Origin: Pogonophryne albipinna
Lineage: Eukaryota > Chordata > Actinopteri > Perciformes > Artedidraconidae
Reading direction: 5' to 3'
DNA: 64,000 bases
Assembly: GCA_028583405.1 (NCBI GenBank)
Contig: JAPTMU010000278.1
Span: 62,001 to 126,000, forward strand
Translations under genes and position numbers: made by a program
Part shown: positions 25,760 through 43,797 of the stretch, piece by piece
How the letters are laid out: every line of letters starts with the position of its first letter
Numbering within the stretch: position 1 is the stretch's first letter
The notes under the pieces: model-generated
The model's input: the letters and a program-made list of their open reading frames with translations, nothing else
Database searches by the model: none
Told to the model about the DNA's origin: nothing

Positions 25760-26112
25760 GACCTACTTTGCAGGTCAGGAGCACCAGGTGCGTCTGATCT
25801 ATCAGGGCCAGCTGCTGCAGGACGACTCTCAGACCCTGTCCTCTCTGAACCTGGTCCATAACTGCGTGCTGCATTGCCACATCTCCCAGCAGGGGGTCCG
25901 GGGCCCAGTGGGGGGTCCGGGGCCCGCGGACCAGGTGCAGGTGGCCCTGAACGTGGGCAGCCTGATGGTTCCTCTGCTGGTTCTCATGCTCTCCGTGCTC
26001 TGGTACTGCCAGATCCAGTACCGGCAGGTTCTTCACGGCCCCGGCCACCGCCTCGCTGGTGGGCGTCACCATCTTCCTCAGCCTGGTGGCCTTCGGAGTG
26101 TACCGCCGCTAG
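25760..26112 (+). CDS. tmub1: Tmub1, last coding exon (ubiquitin-like end plus two membrane helices)
   Basis: TMUB1 (HOPS) is a membrane protein with a ubiquitin-like domain and C-terminal transmembrane helices, known from ER-associated degradation and nucleocytoplasmic shuttling. The exon opens after a strong acceptor (TCTCCCCTCAG|G). It encodes the end of the ubiquitin-like fold (TYFAGQEHQVRLIYQGQLLQ, then DDSQTL...NCVLHCHIS), a short Gly/Pro linker and a first helix (VGSLMVPLLVLMLSVLWYCQ). WYCQIQYR, LIYQGQLL and NCVLHCH favour TMUB1 over TMUB2. After IQYRQ (about 26029) the frame shifts by one base. The remaining 80 or so bases, read one base over, encode a second hydrophobic helix and a stop at 26110-26112, as expected for the family. 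The literal frame instead ends at 26123 with an unrelated tail. The upstream exons (N-terminal helix, start of the ubiquitin-like domain) are not in the window. A single extra G may be a consensus error or a real lesion. Confidence 0.85.
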
Positions 26113-26640
26113 CCGCGCTCTGATTGGCTGCTGCCTGTGTGACCTCAGAGCGGCAGAGACTCCGGACAGACCTGATGTTGTTGTTTTTGTTTTTCTGTTG
26201 CCATGGAGACTCTGAGTGTTAACAGGACTTTGTTTTAATTACATTTATTTTTTAGATCCAGTTTCTCTGTAGGTTCCTCATCATTGTGCCTCTTTAAGTT
26301 CTGGTTCCTTCTGGTCCTGAAGGGGTCAGCACCGGAGTATAGACCGGACTAAGGACCGGAACAGACTATAGACCGGATTGGACTGTAGACCGGACCGGAC
26401 TATAGACTAGACTGGACTGGACCGGTCTGTAGACTAGACTGGACTGGACCGGACTGTAGACTGGACCGGACTGTAGACTGGATCAGACTAGATCAGACTA
26501 ATAGAATGGATCAGACTAATAGAATGGATCAGACTATAGACTGGACCGGAATGTAGCCGGGCTCGGTCTATGTGCTGGATGGAAAGTATTTTGTGTCAAT
26601 GAGCTTTTGCAGAAAGAAATTCAAATAAATCCTTTATTTA
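26113..26640 (+). other. tmub1: tmub1 3' UTR with degenerate repeats
   Basis: Follows the family-consistent stop at 26110-26112. It includes a T-rich stretch and a degenerate array of ACTATAGACCGGACTGG-type units at about 26334-26560. No further ORF is seen. The poly(A) signal lies at its end. Confidence 0.6.
26624..26629 (+). terminator. tmub1: tmub1 poly(A) signal AATAAA
   Basis: AATAAA about 510 bp after the family-consistent stop. It is followed within 30 bp by T/GT-rich sequence (TTTATGTTGTTGTTGTTC), the usual downstream element. Confidence 0.7.
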
Positions 26641-26673
26641 TGTTGTTGTTGTTCTTTGCGTCTGAAGATCTGA

Positions 26674-26706
26674 TGTGATGATGATGATGATGATGATGAT
26701 GACGAC
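26674..26706. repeat. GAT trinucleotide microsatellite
   Basis: TGATGATGATGATGATGATG and flanking copies, about ten units, grading into GACGAC. Confidence 0.95.
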
Positions 26707-26732
26707 ACGGATCAGACTGTTATAACTTCCTG

Positions 26733-26738
26733 TTTATT
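26733..26738 (-). terminator. possible minus-strand poly(A) signal
   Basis: TTTATT on the plus strand reads AATAAA on the minus strand. It is placed to serve the candidate minus-strand terminal exon at 27160-27277, convergent with tmub1. An isolated hexamer is weak evidence. Confidence 0.3.
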
Positions 26739-26767
26739 ATGAAGACATTAGTATATGATCATCGGTG

Positions 26768-27222
26768 AGGAGGTTCACAGAGGGTCAGTGAAGGCAGCAC
26801 AGAGGGTCAGTGAAGGCAGCACAGAGGGTCAGTGAAGGCAGCACAGCAGGTGAGGAGGTTCACAGAGGGTCAGTGAAGGCAGCACAGCAGGTGAGGAGGT
26901 TCACAGAGGGTCAGTGAAGGCAGCACAGCAGGTGAGGAGGTTCACAGAGGGTCAGTGAAGGCAGCACAGCAGGTGAGGAGGTTCACAGAGGGTCAGTGAA
27001 GGCAGCACAGAGGGTCAGTGAAGGCAGCACAGAGGGTCAGTGAAGGCAGCACAGCAGGTGAGGAGGTTCACAGAGGGTCAGTGAAGGCAGCACAGCAGGT
27101 GAGGAGGTTCACAGAGGGTCAGTGAAGGCAGCACAGCAGGTGAGGAGGTTCACAGAGGGTCAGTGAAGGCAGCACAGCAGGTGAGGAGGTTCACAGAGGG
27201 TCAGTGAAGGCAGCACAGCAGG
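26768..27222. repeat. 41-bp minisatellite with 22-bp sub-repeat
   Basis: Units of GGTGAGGAGGTTCACAGAGG followed by GTCAGTGAAGGCAGCACAGCA. Some units contain two or three copies of the inner AGAGGGTCAGTGAAGGCAGC segment. If the minus-strand exon is real, this array supplies its C-terminal codons and 3' UTR. Confidence 0.95.
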
Positions 27223-27277
27223 TGCTACTGAGGAAGAGCCTGATCTCAGGTCAGCGGAGTCCTCCTCATCATCAGCA
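27160..27277 (-). CDS. candidate terminal exon of an unknown minus-strand gene
   Basis: Read on the minus strand, GTGTGTGTTTCAG|TGCTGAT gives a plausible splice acceptor. The following frame encodes an acidic and serine-rich segment (ADDEEDSADLRSGSSS, then VAPAVLPSLTL) before running into the minisatellite, with a stop at 27160. A minus-strand AATAAA lies at 26733-26738. The intron upstream would be the 16.5-kb CA satellite. I do not recognise the protein. The acidic stretch is unlike the surrounding repeats, which is the main reason to list it. A chance open frame is quite possible. Confidence 0.28.
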
Positions 27278-27304
27278 CTGAAACACACACACTGAAGCAT
27301 CAGA

Positions 27305-30300
27305 GACACACCAACACACACACACACACACCAACACACACACACACACATCATACACACATCCAACACACATCACACACACACCAACACACATCCAACA
27401 CACATCACACACACACCAACACACATCATACACACATCCAACACACATCATACACACACCAACACACATCACACACACATCCAACACACATCACATACAC
27501 ACCAACACACATCATACACACCAACACACATCATACACACATCCAACACACATCATACACACATCCAACACACATCACACACACACCAACACACATCATA
27601 CACACATCATACAAACACCAACACACATCAAATACACACATCATACACACACATCACATACACACATCATATACACACATCACATACACACACATCACAT
27701 ACACACATCATATACACACATCACATACACACATCATACACACACATCACACACACACATCATACACACACATCACATACACACATCATATACACACATC
27801 ACATACACACATCATACACACACATCACATACACACATCATACACACACATCATATACACACATCATACACACACATCACACACACACATCACATACACA
27901 CATCATACACACACATCACATACACACATCATATACACACATCACACACACACACACCAACACGCATCATATACACCAACACACATCATATACACACATC
28001 ACATACACACATCATACACACACATCACATACACACATCATATACACACATCACACACACACACCAACACACATCATATACACCAACACACATCACATAC
28101 TCACATTATACACACACATCATACACACACATCACACACACACCAACACACATCATACACACCAACACACATCACATACACACATCACATACACACCAAC
28201 ACACATCATACACACACATCACACACACACATACACACCAACACACATCACATACACACATCATACACACATCACATACACACATCACATACACACATCA
28301 TATACACACATCATATACACACATCATATACACACATCACACACACATCATATACACACATCCAACACACACACACACCAACACACATCATATACACACC
28401 AACACACATCATACACACACATCACATACACACATCATATACACACATCACATACACACATCATATACACACATCATATACACACATCACATACACACAT
28501 CATACACACACATCACACACACATCATATACACACATCCAACACACACACACACCAACACACATCATATACACACCAACACACATCATACACACACATCA
28601 TATACACACATCCAACACACATCACACACACACCAACACACATCACACACACCAACACACATCACACACACACCAACACACATCACACACACACCAACAC
28701 ACATCATACACACACATCATACACACACATCCAACACACATCACACACACACCAACACACATCACACACACACCAACACACATCACACACAAACCAACAC
28801 ACATCATACACACACATCATATACACACATCCAACACACATCACACACACACCAACACACATCACACACACCAACACACATCACACACACACCAACACAC
28901 ATCACACACACACCAACACACATCATACACACACATCATACACACACATCCAACACACATCACACACACACCAACACACATCACACACACACCAACACAC
29001 ATCACACACACACCAACACACATCATACACACACATCATACACACACATCATATGCACACATCCAACACACACACACACACACATCATATACACACCAAC
29101 ACACATCATACACACACCAACACACATCACACACACACCAACACACATCACACACACACCAACACACATCATACACACATCCAACACACATCACACACAC
29201 ACCAACACACATCACACACACCAACACACATCACACACACACCAACACACATCCAACACACATCCAACACACATCACACACACACCAACACACATCACAC
29301 ACATCCAACACACACCAACACACATCACACACACACCAACACACATCATACACACATCCAACACACATCACACACACACCAACACACATCATACACACAC
29401 CAACACACATCACACACACATCCAACACACATCATACACACATCCAACACACATCATACACACACCAACACACATCATACACACATCCAACACACATCAC
29501 ACACACACCAACACACATCACACACACACCAACATACATCACACACACATCCAACACACATCACACACACACCAACTCACACACACACCAACACACATCA
29601 CACACACACCAACACACATCACACACACACCAACACACATCACACACACACCAACACACATCATACACACACACACACATCACACACACACCAACACACA
29701 CCAACACACATCACACACACACCAACACACATCAAACACACACCAACACACATCACACACACACCAACACACATCATACACACACACACACACATCACAC
29801 ACACACCAACACACATCACACACACACCAACACACATCATACACACACACACACACACACACCAACACACACCAACACACATCACACACACATCACACAC
29901 ACACCAACACACATCACACACACCAACACACATCATACACACATCCAACACACATCACACACACACCAACACACATCACACACACCACACACATCATACC
30001 ACACACACACCAACACACATCATACACACACCAACACACATCACACACACACCAACACACATCATACACACACACACCATAAAAATCACACACACACCAA
30101 CACACACCAACACACATCACACACACACCAACACACATCACACACACACCAACACACATCATACACACATCCAACACACACATCACACACACACCAAACA
30201 CCACAACACATCAACACAGCATACACACATCACACACACACATAAAACATACCACACCAACACACATCATACACACATCCAACACACATCACACACACAC

Positions 30301-33300
30301 CAACACACATCATACACACACCACACACATCACACACACCAACACACATCATACACACATCCAACACACATCACACACACACCAACACACATCAACACAT
30401 ATCCAACACACATCACACACACACCAACACACATCACACACACACCAACACACATCATACACACACACACACATCACACACACACCAACACACATCAACA
30501 CACATCCAACACACATCACACACACATCCAACACACATCACACACCACCAACACACATCACACACACCAACACATCACACACACACACACATCCAACACA
30601 CAGCCAACACACAGCACACACACACCAACACACATCACACCACAGTCCACACACACCAACACACAGCACACACACACCAACCACACATCATACACACAGC
30701 CAACACAGATCACACACACACCAACACACAGCATACACACACCAACACACATCACACACACATCCAACACACATCATACACACATCCAACACACATCATA
30801 CACACACCAACACACATCATACACACATCCAACACACATCACACACACACCAACACACATCACACACACACCAACATACATCACACACACATCCAACACA
30901 CATCACACACACACCAACTCACATCACACACACACAAACACACATCATACACACACACACACACCAACACACACCAACACACATCACACACACACCAACA
31001 CACACCAACACACATCACATACACATCACACACACATCACACACACACCAACACACATCACACACACACCAACACACATCCAACACACATCACACACACA
31101 CCAACACACATCACACACACCAACACACATCATACACACAACACACACATCACACTACACACCAACACACATCATACACACACCAACACACATCTCACAC
31201 ACACCAACACACATCATACACACACACACACACACATCACACACACACCAACACACATCACACACACACCAACACACATCACACACACCAACACACATCA
31301 TACACACATCCAACACACATCACACACACACCAACACACACCAACACACATCATACACACATCCAACACACATCATACACACACCAACACACATCATACA
31401 CACATCGAACACACATCACACACACACCAACACACATCATACACACACCAACACACATCACATACACACCAACACACATCACACACACCAACACACATCA
31501 CATACACCAACACACATCACATACACACCAACACACATCACACACACACCAACACACATCACACACACACCAACACACATCATATCACATCCAACACAAT
31601 TCACACACTCACCACACACATCCCACACACATCCAACACACATCACACACTACATCCCAACACACAGTCACACACACACCAACACACATCACACACACAC
31701 CAAGCACACAGCACATACATAACCAACTTACCATCACACACGACACCAAACACACAGCACACACACCAACACACATCACACACACCACCAAAAACACACA
31801 CCACAGACACACATCACATACACAACCAAACACAAGACCAACAAACACACAGCCACCCATCACCACAAACTAACACACACTACACACACACCAACACACA
31901 TCACACACCACACAACACACAGCAACCCAACACCAACACACATCACATACACACCCTAACACACATACTACACACATCAATCACACATCACACACCACTA
32001 CCAACTACACATCACAGACACACCAACACACATCACATCCACATCCAAACACACATCACACATCACACCAACACACATCACATACACGACAACCACATCA
32101 TACATCACCACCAACTACACATCACACACACACCAACATGCACACACATACACACCAACAACATCACACACACACCAACACACATCACATACACACCAAC
32201 ACACATCACACACACACCACCACACACACACACACACACCAACACACATCACATACACACCAACACACATCATACACACCAACACACATCACACACACCC
32301 AACACACATCACACACACCAACACACAGCATACACACACCAACACACACACCAACACACATACACACCAACACACATCACATACACACCAACACACATCA
32401 CACACACCAACACAAATCACAACACCAACACACATCACATACACCACAACACAACACACACACCAACACACATCACATACACACCAACACACATCACATA
32501 CACACCAACACACACACACACACCAACACACATCAAACACACACCAACACACATCATACACACCAAACACATCACATACACACCAACACACATCCACACA
32601 CCAACACACATCACAGACACCAATACACATCACATACACACCAACACACACACAGACACACCAACACAAGCACAACACCACACACACAAAACCACACAAC
32701 ACACATCACACACACACCAACACACAGCACATACACACTAACACACATCACTACACCACACACATCACATACACACCAACACACATCACACACACCAACA
32801 CACATCACCACACACACCAATACACATCACACACACACCAACACACATGCACACACACACCAACACACATCACATACACACCAACACACATCACACACAC
32901 CAACACACACACACACACCAACACACCAACACACATCACATACACACCAAACACACATACACACACACCACACACACAATACACACCAACACACATCACC
33001 ACACACACACACACATCACACACACACCAACACACATCATACACACACCAACACACATCACACACACCAACACACATCACACACACACCAACACACATCA
33101 CATACACACCAACACACATCATACACACATCCAACACACATCACACACACCAACACACATCACATACACACCAACACACATCACACACACCAACACACAT
33201 CACACACACCAACACACATCACACACACCAACACACATCACATACACACCAACACACATGACATACACACCAACACACATGACATACACACCAACACACA

Positions 33301-36300
33301 TCACACACACCAACACACATCATACACACCAACACACATCACACACACCAACACACATGACATACACACCAACACACATCATACACACCAACACACATCA
33401 CACACACCAACACACATCATACAAACCAAACACACATCACACACACCAACACACATCACACACCAACACACACACACACCAACACACACCAACAACATCA
33501 CATACACACCAACACACATCATACACACCAACACACATCACACACACCAACACACATCACACACACCAACACACATCATACACACCAACACACATCATAC
33601 ACACCAACAAAACACATACACACCAACACACATCACACACACCAACACACATCCACACACCAACACACCACACACACCCAACACACATCACACACACCAA
33701 CACACATCACACACACCAACAACATCATACACACCAACACACATCACACACACCAACACACACACACACACCAACACACATCACACACACACCAACACAT
33801 CAACACACACCAACACACATCACACAACCAACACACATCATACACACACCAACACACATCACACACACCAACACACATCACACACCAACACACATCACAC
33901 ACACCAACACACATCACACACACCAACACACATCATACACACACCAACACACATCACACACACACCAACACACATCACATACACACATCACATACACACA
34001 TCATACACACACATCACACACACCAACACACATCATACACACCAACACACATCCAACACACATCACACACACACCAACACACACACACACCAACACACAT
34101 CACACACACCAACACACAGCATACACACACCAACACACATCATACACACCAACACACACACACCAGCACACATCACACACACATCATACACACATCCAAC
34201 ACACATCACACACACACCAAACACATTAGACACACCAACACACATCATACACACACCAACACACATCATACACACACATCATACACACACATCATATACA
34301 CACATCCAACACACACACACACACACACACACATCATATACACACCAACACACATCATACACACACCAACACACATCACACACACACCAACACACATCAC
34401 ACACACACCAACACACATCATACACACATCCAACACACATCACACACACACCAACACACATCACACACACCAACACACATCACACACACACCAACACACA
34501 TCCAACACACATCCAACACACATCACACACACACCAACACACATCACACACATCCAACACACACCAACACACATCACACACACACCAACACACATCATAC
34601 ACACATCCACACATATCACACACACACCAACCCACATCATACACACACCAACACACATCACACACACATCCAACACACATCATACACACATCCAACACAC
34701 ATCATACACACACCAACACACATCATACACACATCCAACACACATCACACACACACCAACACACATCACACACACACCAACATACATCACACACACATCC
34801 AACACACATCACACACACACCAACTCACATCACACACACACAAACACACATCATACACACACACACACACCAACACACACCAACACACATCACACACACA
34901 CCAACACACACCAACACACATCACATACACATCACACCACATCACACACACACCAACACACATCACACACACTACCAACACACATCCAACACACATCACA
35001 CACACACCAACACACATCACACACACCAACACACATCATACACACACAACACACACATCACACACACACCAACACACATCATACACACACCAACACACAT
35101 CTCACACACACCAACACACATCATACACACACACACACACACATCACACACACACCAACACACATCACACACACACCACACACATCACACACACCAACAC
35201 ACATCATACACACATCAACACACATCACACACACACCAACTACACACCACACACATCTACACACATCCAACACACATCTAACACACACCAACACCACATC
35301 ATACACACATCGAACACACATCACACACACACCAAACACACATCATACACACAACAAACCACATCACATACACACCAACACACATCCCACAACCAACACA
35401 CATCACATACACCAACACACATCACATACACACCAACACACATCACACACCGACCAACAAAACATCGACACGACACACCAAAACACATCATACACACATC
35501 CAACACACATCACACACACACCAACACACATCCAACACACATCCAACACACATCACACACACATCCAACACACATCACACACACACCAACACACATCCAC
35601 ACACACCAACACACATCACATACACACCAACACACATCCACACACACCAACACACAGCACACACCAACACACATCACACCACACACCAAAACCACACCAA
35701 CACACATCACATACACACCAAACACACACACCAACACATCACACAAAACCAACACACAGCACACACACACCAACACACATCACACACACCCAACACACAT
35801 CACACACACAACAACACACATCACATACACACCAACACACATCACACACACCAAAACCACATCACACACACACCAACACACATCACAGTACACACCAACA
35901 CACATCACACACACACCACACACATCACAACAACACACCAACACAAGTCACATACACACCAACACACAGTCACACACCACCAACACACATCACACACACA
36001 CCACACACATCACATACAACACCAACACACATCACACACACACCAACACACATCACATACACACCAAACACCAAGCACACACACACCAACACACATCACA
36101 CACACACCAACACACATCACATACACACCAACACACATGCATACACACCAACACACATCACAGACACCCCAACACACATCACACACACCAACACACAGCA
36201 TACACACACCAACACACACCCAACACACAGCATACACACCAACACACATCACATACACACCAACACACATCACACACACCAACACACAGCACATACACCA

Positions 36301-39300
36301 ACACACATCACATACACACCAACACACAGCACACACACCAACACACATCACATACACACCAACACACATCACATACACACCAACACACATCACACACACC
36401 AACACACATCAGACACACACCAACACACACACCAACACACATCATACACACCAACACACATCACATACACACCAACACACATCACACACACCAACACACA
36501 TCACATACACCAACACACATCACATACACACCAACACACATCACATACACACCAACACACATCACACACACAACACACATCACATACACACCAACACACA
36601 GCACACACACACCAACACAACATCACATACACACTAACACACATCACAGACACAACACACATAACATACACACCAAACACACATCACACACACCAACACA
36701 CATCACACACACACCAATACACATCACACACACACCAACACACATCACACACACACCAACACACATCACATACACACCAACACACATCACACACACACCA
36801 ACACACATCACACACACACCAACACACCAACACACATCACATACACACAACACACATCACACACACACCAACACACTCACATACACACCAACACACATCA
36901 CACACACACCAACACACATCACACACACAAACACCATCATACACACACCAACACCATCACACACACCAACACACATCACACACACACCAACACACATCAC
37001 ATACACACCAACACACACCTCATACACACATCCAACACACATCACACACACCAACACACATCACATACACACCAACACACAATCACACACACCAACACAC
37101 AACACACACACCAACACACATCACACACATTCCAACACACATCACATACACACCAACACACATGACATACACACCAACACACATGACACACACACCAACA
37201 CACATCACACACACCAACACCATCATACACACCAACACACATCACACACACCAACACACATGACATACACACCAACACACATCATACACACCAACACACA
37301 TCACACACACCAACACACATCATACAAACCAACACACATCACACACACCAACACACATCACACACACCAACACACATCACACACACCAACACACACCAAC
37401 ACACATCACATACACACCAACACACATCATACACACCAACACACATCACACACACCAACACACATCACACACACCAACACACATCATACACACCAACACA
37501 CATCATACACACCAACACACATCATACACACCAACACACATCACACACACCAACACACATCACACACACCAACACACATCACACACACCAACACACATCA
37601 CACACACCAACACACATCACACACACCAACACACATCATACACACCAACACACATCACACACACCAACACACATCACACACACCAACACACATCACACAC
37701 ACACCAACACACATCACACACACCAACACACAATCACACACCACCAACCACCATCATACACACACCAACACACATCACACACACCAACACACAATCATAC
37801 ACACCAACACACATCACACACACCAACACACATCACACACACCAACACACATCATACACACACCAACACACATCACACACACACCAACACACATCACATA
37901 CACACAATCACATACACACATCATACACACACATCACACACACCAACACACATCATACACACCAACACACATCCAACACACATCACACACACACCAACAC
38001 ACATCACACACACCAACACACATCACACACACCAACACACATCATACACACACCAACACACATCATACACACCAACACACATCACACACACACCAACACA
38101 CATCATACACACATCCAACACACATCACACACACACCAACACACATTATACACACCAACACACATCATACACACACCAACACACATCATACACACCAACA
38201 CACATCATACACACATCCAACACACATCACACACACCAACACACATCACACACACCAACACACATCATACACACCAACACACATCATACACACACCAACA
38301 CACATCATACACACCAACACACATCATACACACATCCAACACACATCATACACACCAACACACATCACACACACCAACACACATCATACACGCCAACACA
38401 CATCACACACACCAACACACATCATACACACCAACACACATCCAACACACATCACACACCACACCAACACACCATCACACCACACACCAACACACATCAC
38501 ACACACACCAACACACATCACACACACCAACACACATCACACACACATCCAACACACATCACACACACCAACACACATCATACACACCAACACACATCAC
38601 ACACACCAACACACATCATACACACACCAACACACATCATACACACCAACACACATCATACACACATCCAACACACATCACACACACCAACACACATCAC
38701 ACACACCAACACACATCATACACACCAACACACATCACACACACACCAACACACATCACACACACATCCAACACACATCACACACACCAACACACATCAC
38801 ACACACCAACACACATCACACACACCAACACACATCATACACACCAACACACATCATACACACCAACACACATCACATACACACCAACACACACACACAC
38901 CAACACACATCATACACACACCAACACACACCAACACACATCACACACACATCACACACACACCAACACACATCACACACACCAACACACATCATACACA
39001 CATCCAACACACATCACACACACACCAACACACATCACACACACCAACACACATCATACACACACACACACACATCACACACACACCAACACACATCATA
39101 CACACACCAACACACATCACACACACACCAACACACATCATACACACACACACACACACACATCACACACACACCAACACACACCAACACACATCACACA
39201 CACACCAACACACATCACACACACCAACACACATCAGACACACCATTCCAATACACACATCACACACATACCAACCCTCACACCCAACACACAATTCATA

Positions 39301-42300
39301 CACACATCCAACACACATCATACTACCACACCAACACAACATTCATACACAACATCCAAACACACATCACACACCACACCACACACACATCCAACACACA
39401 TCCAACACACATCACACACACATCCAACACACATCACACACCACACCAACACACATCACCACACACCAAAACACACATCACATACCATCACCAAACACAC
39501 ATCAACACCACACCACCAACACCACATCACACACACACCACACACATCACACACACACTCAACACACACACCAACCACACATCACTATTACACACCAATC
39601 AACACACCACTAACACACATCAGCACCACACACACCAAACACACACCCCAACTACATCACACCAAACACACATCACACACGACACCAACACACTCACACA
39701 TGCACACACACACCAACACACATCACACCACACACCAACACACATCACACACACACCAACACCACATCACACACACACCAACACACCATCATCATACACA
39801 CCAACACACATCACACCACACACCAACACACATCACACACACACCAACACACATCACACACACACCAACACACATCACATACACACCAACACACATCACA
39901 CACACACCAACACACATCACATACACACCAACACACATCACACACACACCAACACACATCACACACACACCAACACACATCACATACACACCAACACACA
40001 TCATACACACCAACACACATCACATACACACCAACACACATCACACACACCAACACACATCATACACACACCAACACACACACACAACACACATCATACA
40101 CACCAACACACATCACATACACACCAACACACATCACACACACCAACACACATCACATACACCAACACACATCACATACACACCAACACACATCACACAC
40201 ACCAACACACATCACATACACACCAACACACATCACATACACACCAACACACATCACACACACCAACACACATCATACACACACCAACACACACACCAAC
40301 ACACATCATACACACCAACACACATCACATACACACCAACACACATCACACACACCAACACACATCACATACACCAACACACATCACATACACACCAACA
40401 CACATCACATACACACCAACACACATCACACACACCAACACACATCACATACACACCAACACACATCACACACACACCAACACACATCACATACACACCA
40501 ACACACATCACATACACCAACACACATCACATACACACCAACACACATCACACACACCAACACACATCACACACACCAACACACATCACACACACACCAA
40601 CACACATCACACACACACCAACACACATCACATACACACCAACACACATCACACACACACCAACACACATCACACACACACCAACACACATCACATACAC
40701 ACCAACACACATCACACACACACCAACACACATCACATACACACCAACACACATCACACACACACCAACACACATCACACACACACCAACACACATCATA
40801 CACACACCAACACACATCACACACACCAACACACATCACACACACACCAACACACATCACATACACACCAACACACATCATACACACATCCAACACACAT
40901 CACACACACCAACACACATCACATACACACCAACACACATCACACACACCAACACACATCACACACACCAACACACATCACACACACCAACACACATCAC
41001 ATACACACCAACACACATGACATACACACCAACACACATGACATACACACCAACACACATCACACACACCAACACACATCATACACACCAACACACATCA
41101 CACACACCAACACACATGACACACACACCAACACACATCACACACACCAACACACATCACACACACCAACACACATCATATACACACCAACACACAACAT
41201 ACACACCAACACACATCACACACACACCAACACACATCACACACACCAACACACATCATACACACCAACACACATCACACACACCAACACACATCACACA
41301 CACCAACACACATCACACACACCAACACACATCACACACACCAACACACATCACACACACCAACACACATGACACACACCAACACACATCACAAACACCA
41401 ACACACATCACACACACACCAACACACATCACACACACCAACACACATCACACACACCAACACACATCACACACACCAACACACATCATACACACACCAA
41501 CACACATCACACACACCAACACACATCATACACACCAACACACATCACACACACCAACACACATCACACACACCAACACACATCATACACACACCAACAC
41601 ACATCACACACACACCAACACACATCACATACACACATCACATACACACATCATACACACACATCACACACACCAACACACATCATACACACCAACACAC
41701 ATCCAACACACATCACACACACACCAACACACATCACACACACCAACACACATCACACACACCAACACACATCATACACACACCAACACACATCATACAC
41801 ACCAACACACATCACACACACACCAACACACATCATACACACATCCAACACACATCACACACACACCAACACACATCATACACACCAACACACATCATAC
41901 ACACACCAACACACATCATACACACCAACACACATCATACACACATCCAACACACATCACACACACACCAACACACATCATACACACCAACACACATCAC
42001 ACACACCAACACACATCACACACACCAACACACATCACATACACACCAACACACATCACATACACACCAACACACATCATACACACCAACACACATCACA
42101 CACACCAACACACATCATACACACCAACACACATCCAACACACATCACACACACACCACCACACATCACACACACACCAACACACATCACACACACACCA
42201 ACATACATCACACACACCAACACACATCACACACACATCCAACACACATCACACACACCAACACACATCATACACACCAACACACATCATACACACCAAC

Positions 42301-43797
42301 ACACATCATACACACATCCAACACACATCACACACACCAACACACATCACACACACCAACACACATCATACACACCAACACACATCACACACACACCAAC
42401 ACACATCACACACACATCCAACACACATCACACACACCAACACACATCACACACACCAACACACATCACACACACCAACACACATCACACACACCAACAC
42501 ACATCATACACACCAACACACATCATACACACCAACACACATCACATACACACCAACACACACACACACCAACACACATCATACACACACCAACACACAT
42601 CACATACACACCAACACACATCACACACACCAACACACATCACACACACACCAACACACATCACACACACCAACACACATCACATACACACCAACACACA
42701 CACACACCAACACACATCATACACACACCAACACACATCACATACACACCAACACACATCACACACACCAACACACATCACACACACACCAACACACATC
42801 ACACATCATACACACACATCACATACACACATCATATACACACATCACATACACACATCATACACACACATCACATACACACATCATATACACACATCAC
42901 ATACACACATCATACATACACACACATCACATACACACATCATATACACACATCACACACACACACCAACACACATCACACACACACCAACACACATCAC
43001 ACACACACATCACATACACACATCATATACACACATCATACACACACATCACATACACACATCATACACACACATCACATACACACATCATATACACACA
43101 TCACATACACACATCATACACACACATCACACACACACATCACATACACACATCATATACACACATCACATACACACATCATACACACACATCACACACA
43201 CACATCATACACACATCATACACACACATCACATACACACATCACATACACACATCACATACACACATCATACACACACATCATATACACACATCACATA
43301 CACACATCACATACACACATCATACACACATCACATACACACATCATACACACACATCACATACACACATCATATACACACCAACACACATCACATACAC
43401 ACATCATACACACATCACATACACACATCACACACAGACCAACACACATCAGATACACACATCATATACACACATCACATACACACATCATACACACACA
43501 TCACACACACATCACACACAGACCAACACACATCACACACACACCAACACACATCACATACACACATCATATACACACATCACATACACACATCATACAC
43601 ACACATCATATCCACACATCACATACACACATCATACACACACATCACACACATATCATATACACACATCACATACACACATCATACACACACATCACAT
43701 ACACACATCATACACACACATCACATACACACATCATATACACACATCACATACACACATCACATACACACATCACATACACACATCACACACACAG
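27305..43797 (+). repeat. 16.5-kb CA-rich satellite (19- to 26-bp units)
   Basis: Almost only A and C with sparse T. Unit types are CAACACACATCACACACAC (19 bp), CAACACACATCACACACACAC (21 bp), CATCATACACACATCCAACA and, mainly at 27600-28600 and 42790-43790, CATCACATACACACATCATA-type units without CAACA. The plus strand rarely contains stop codons, so His/Thr-rich frames of up to 1370 codons and Cys/Val-rich minus frames occur. They are low-complexity artefacts. Kilobase-scale blocks recur within the array, and some patches are full of irregular single-base indels (see findings). Confidence 0.96.

Noticed and set aside
27160..36853. Many Cys/Val-rich minus-strand frames (MCVGVC type)
   Set aside because: Reverse-strand shadows of the CA satellite, with no independent coding signal.
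27305..43797. Telomere or subtelomere repeat
   Set aside because: No TTAGGG/CCCTAA runs. The CA-rich units are not vertebrate telomeric repeats, although a subtelomeric or pericentromeric location remains possible.
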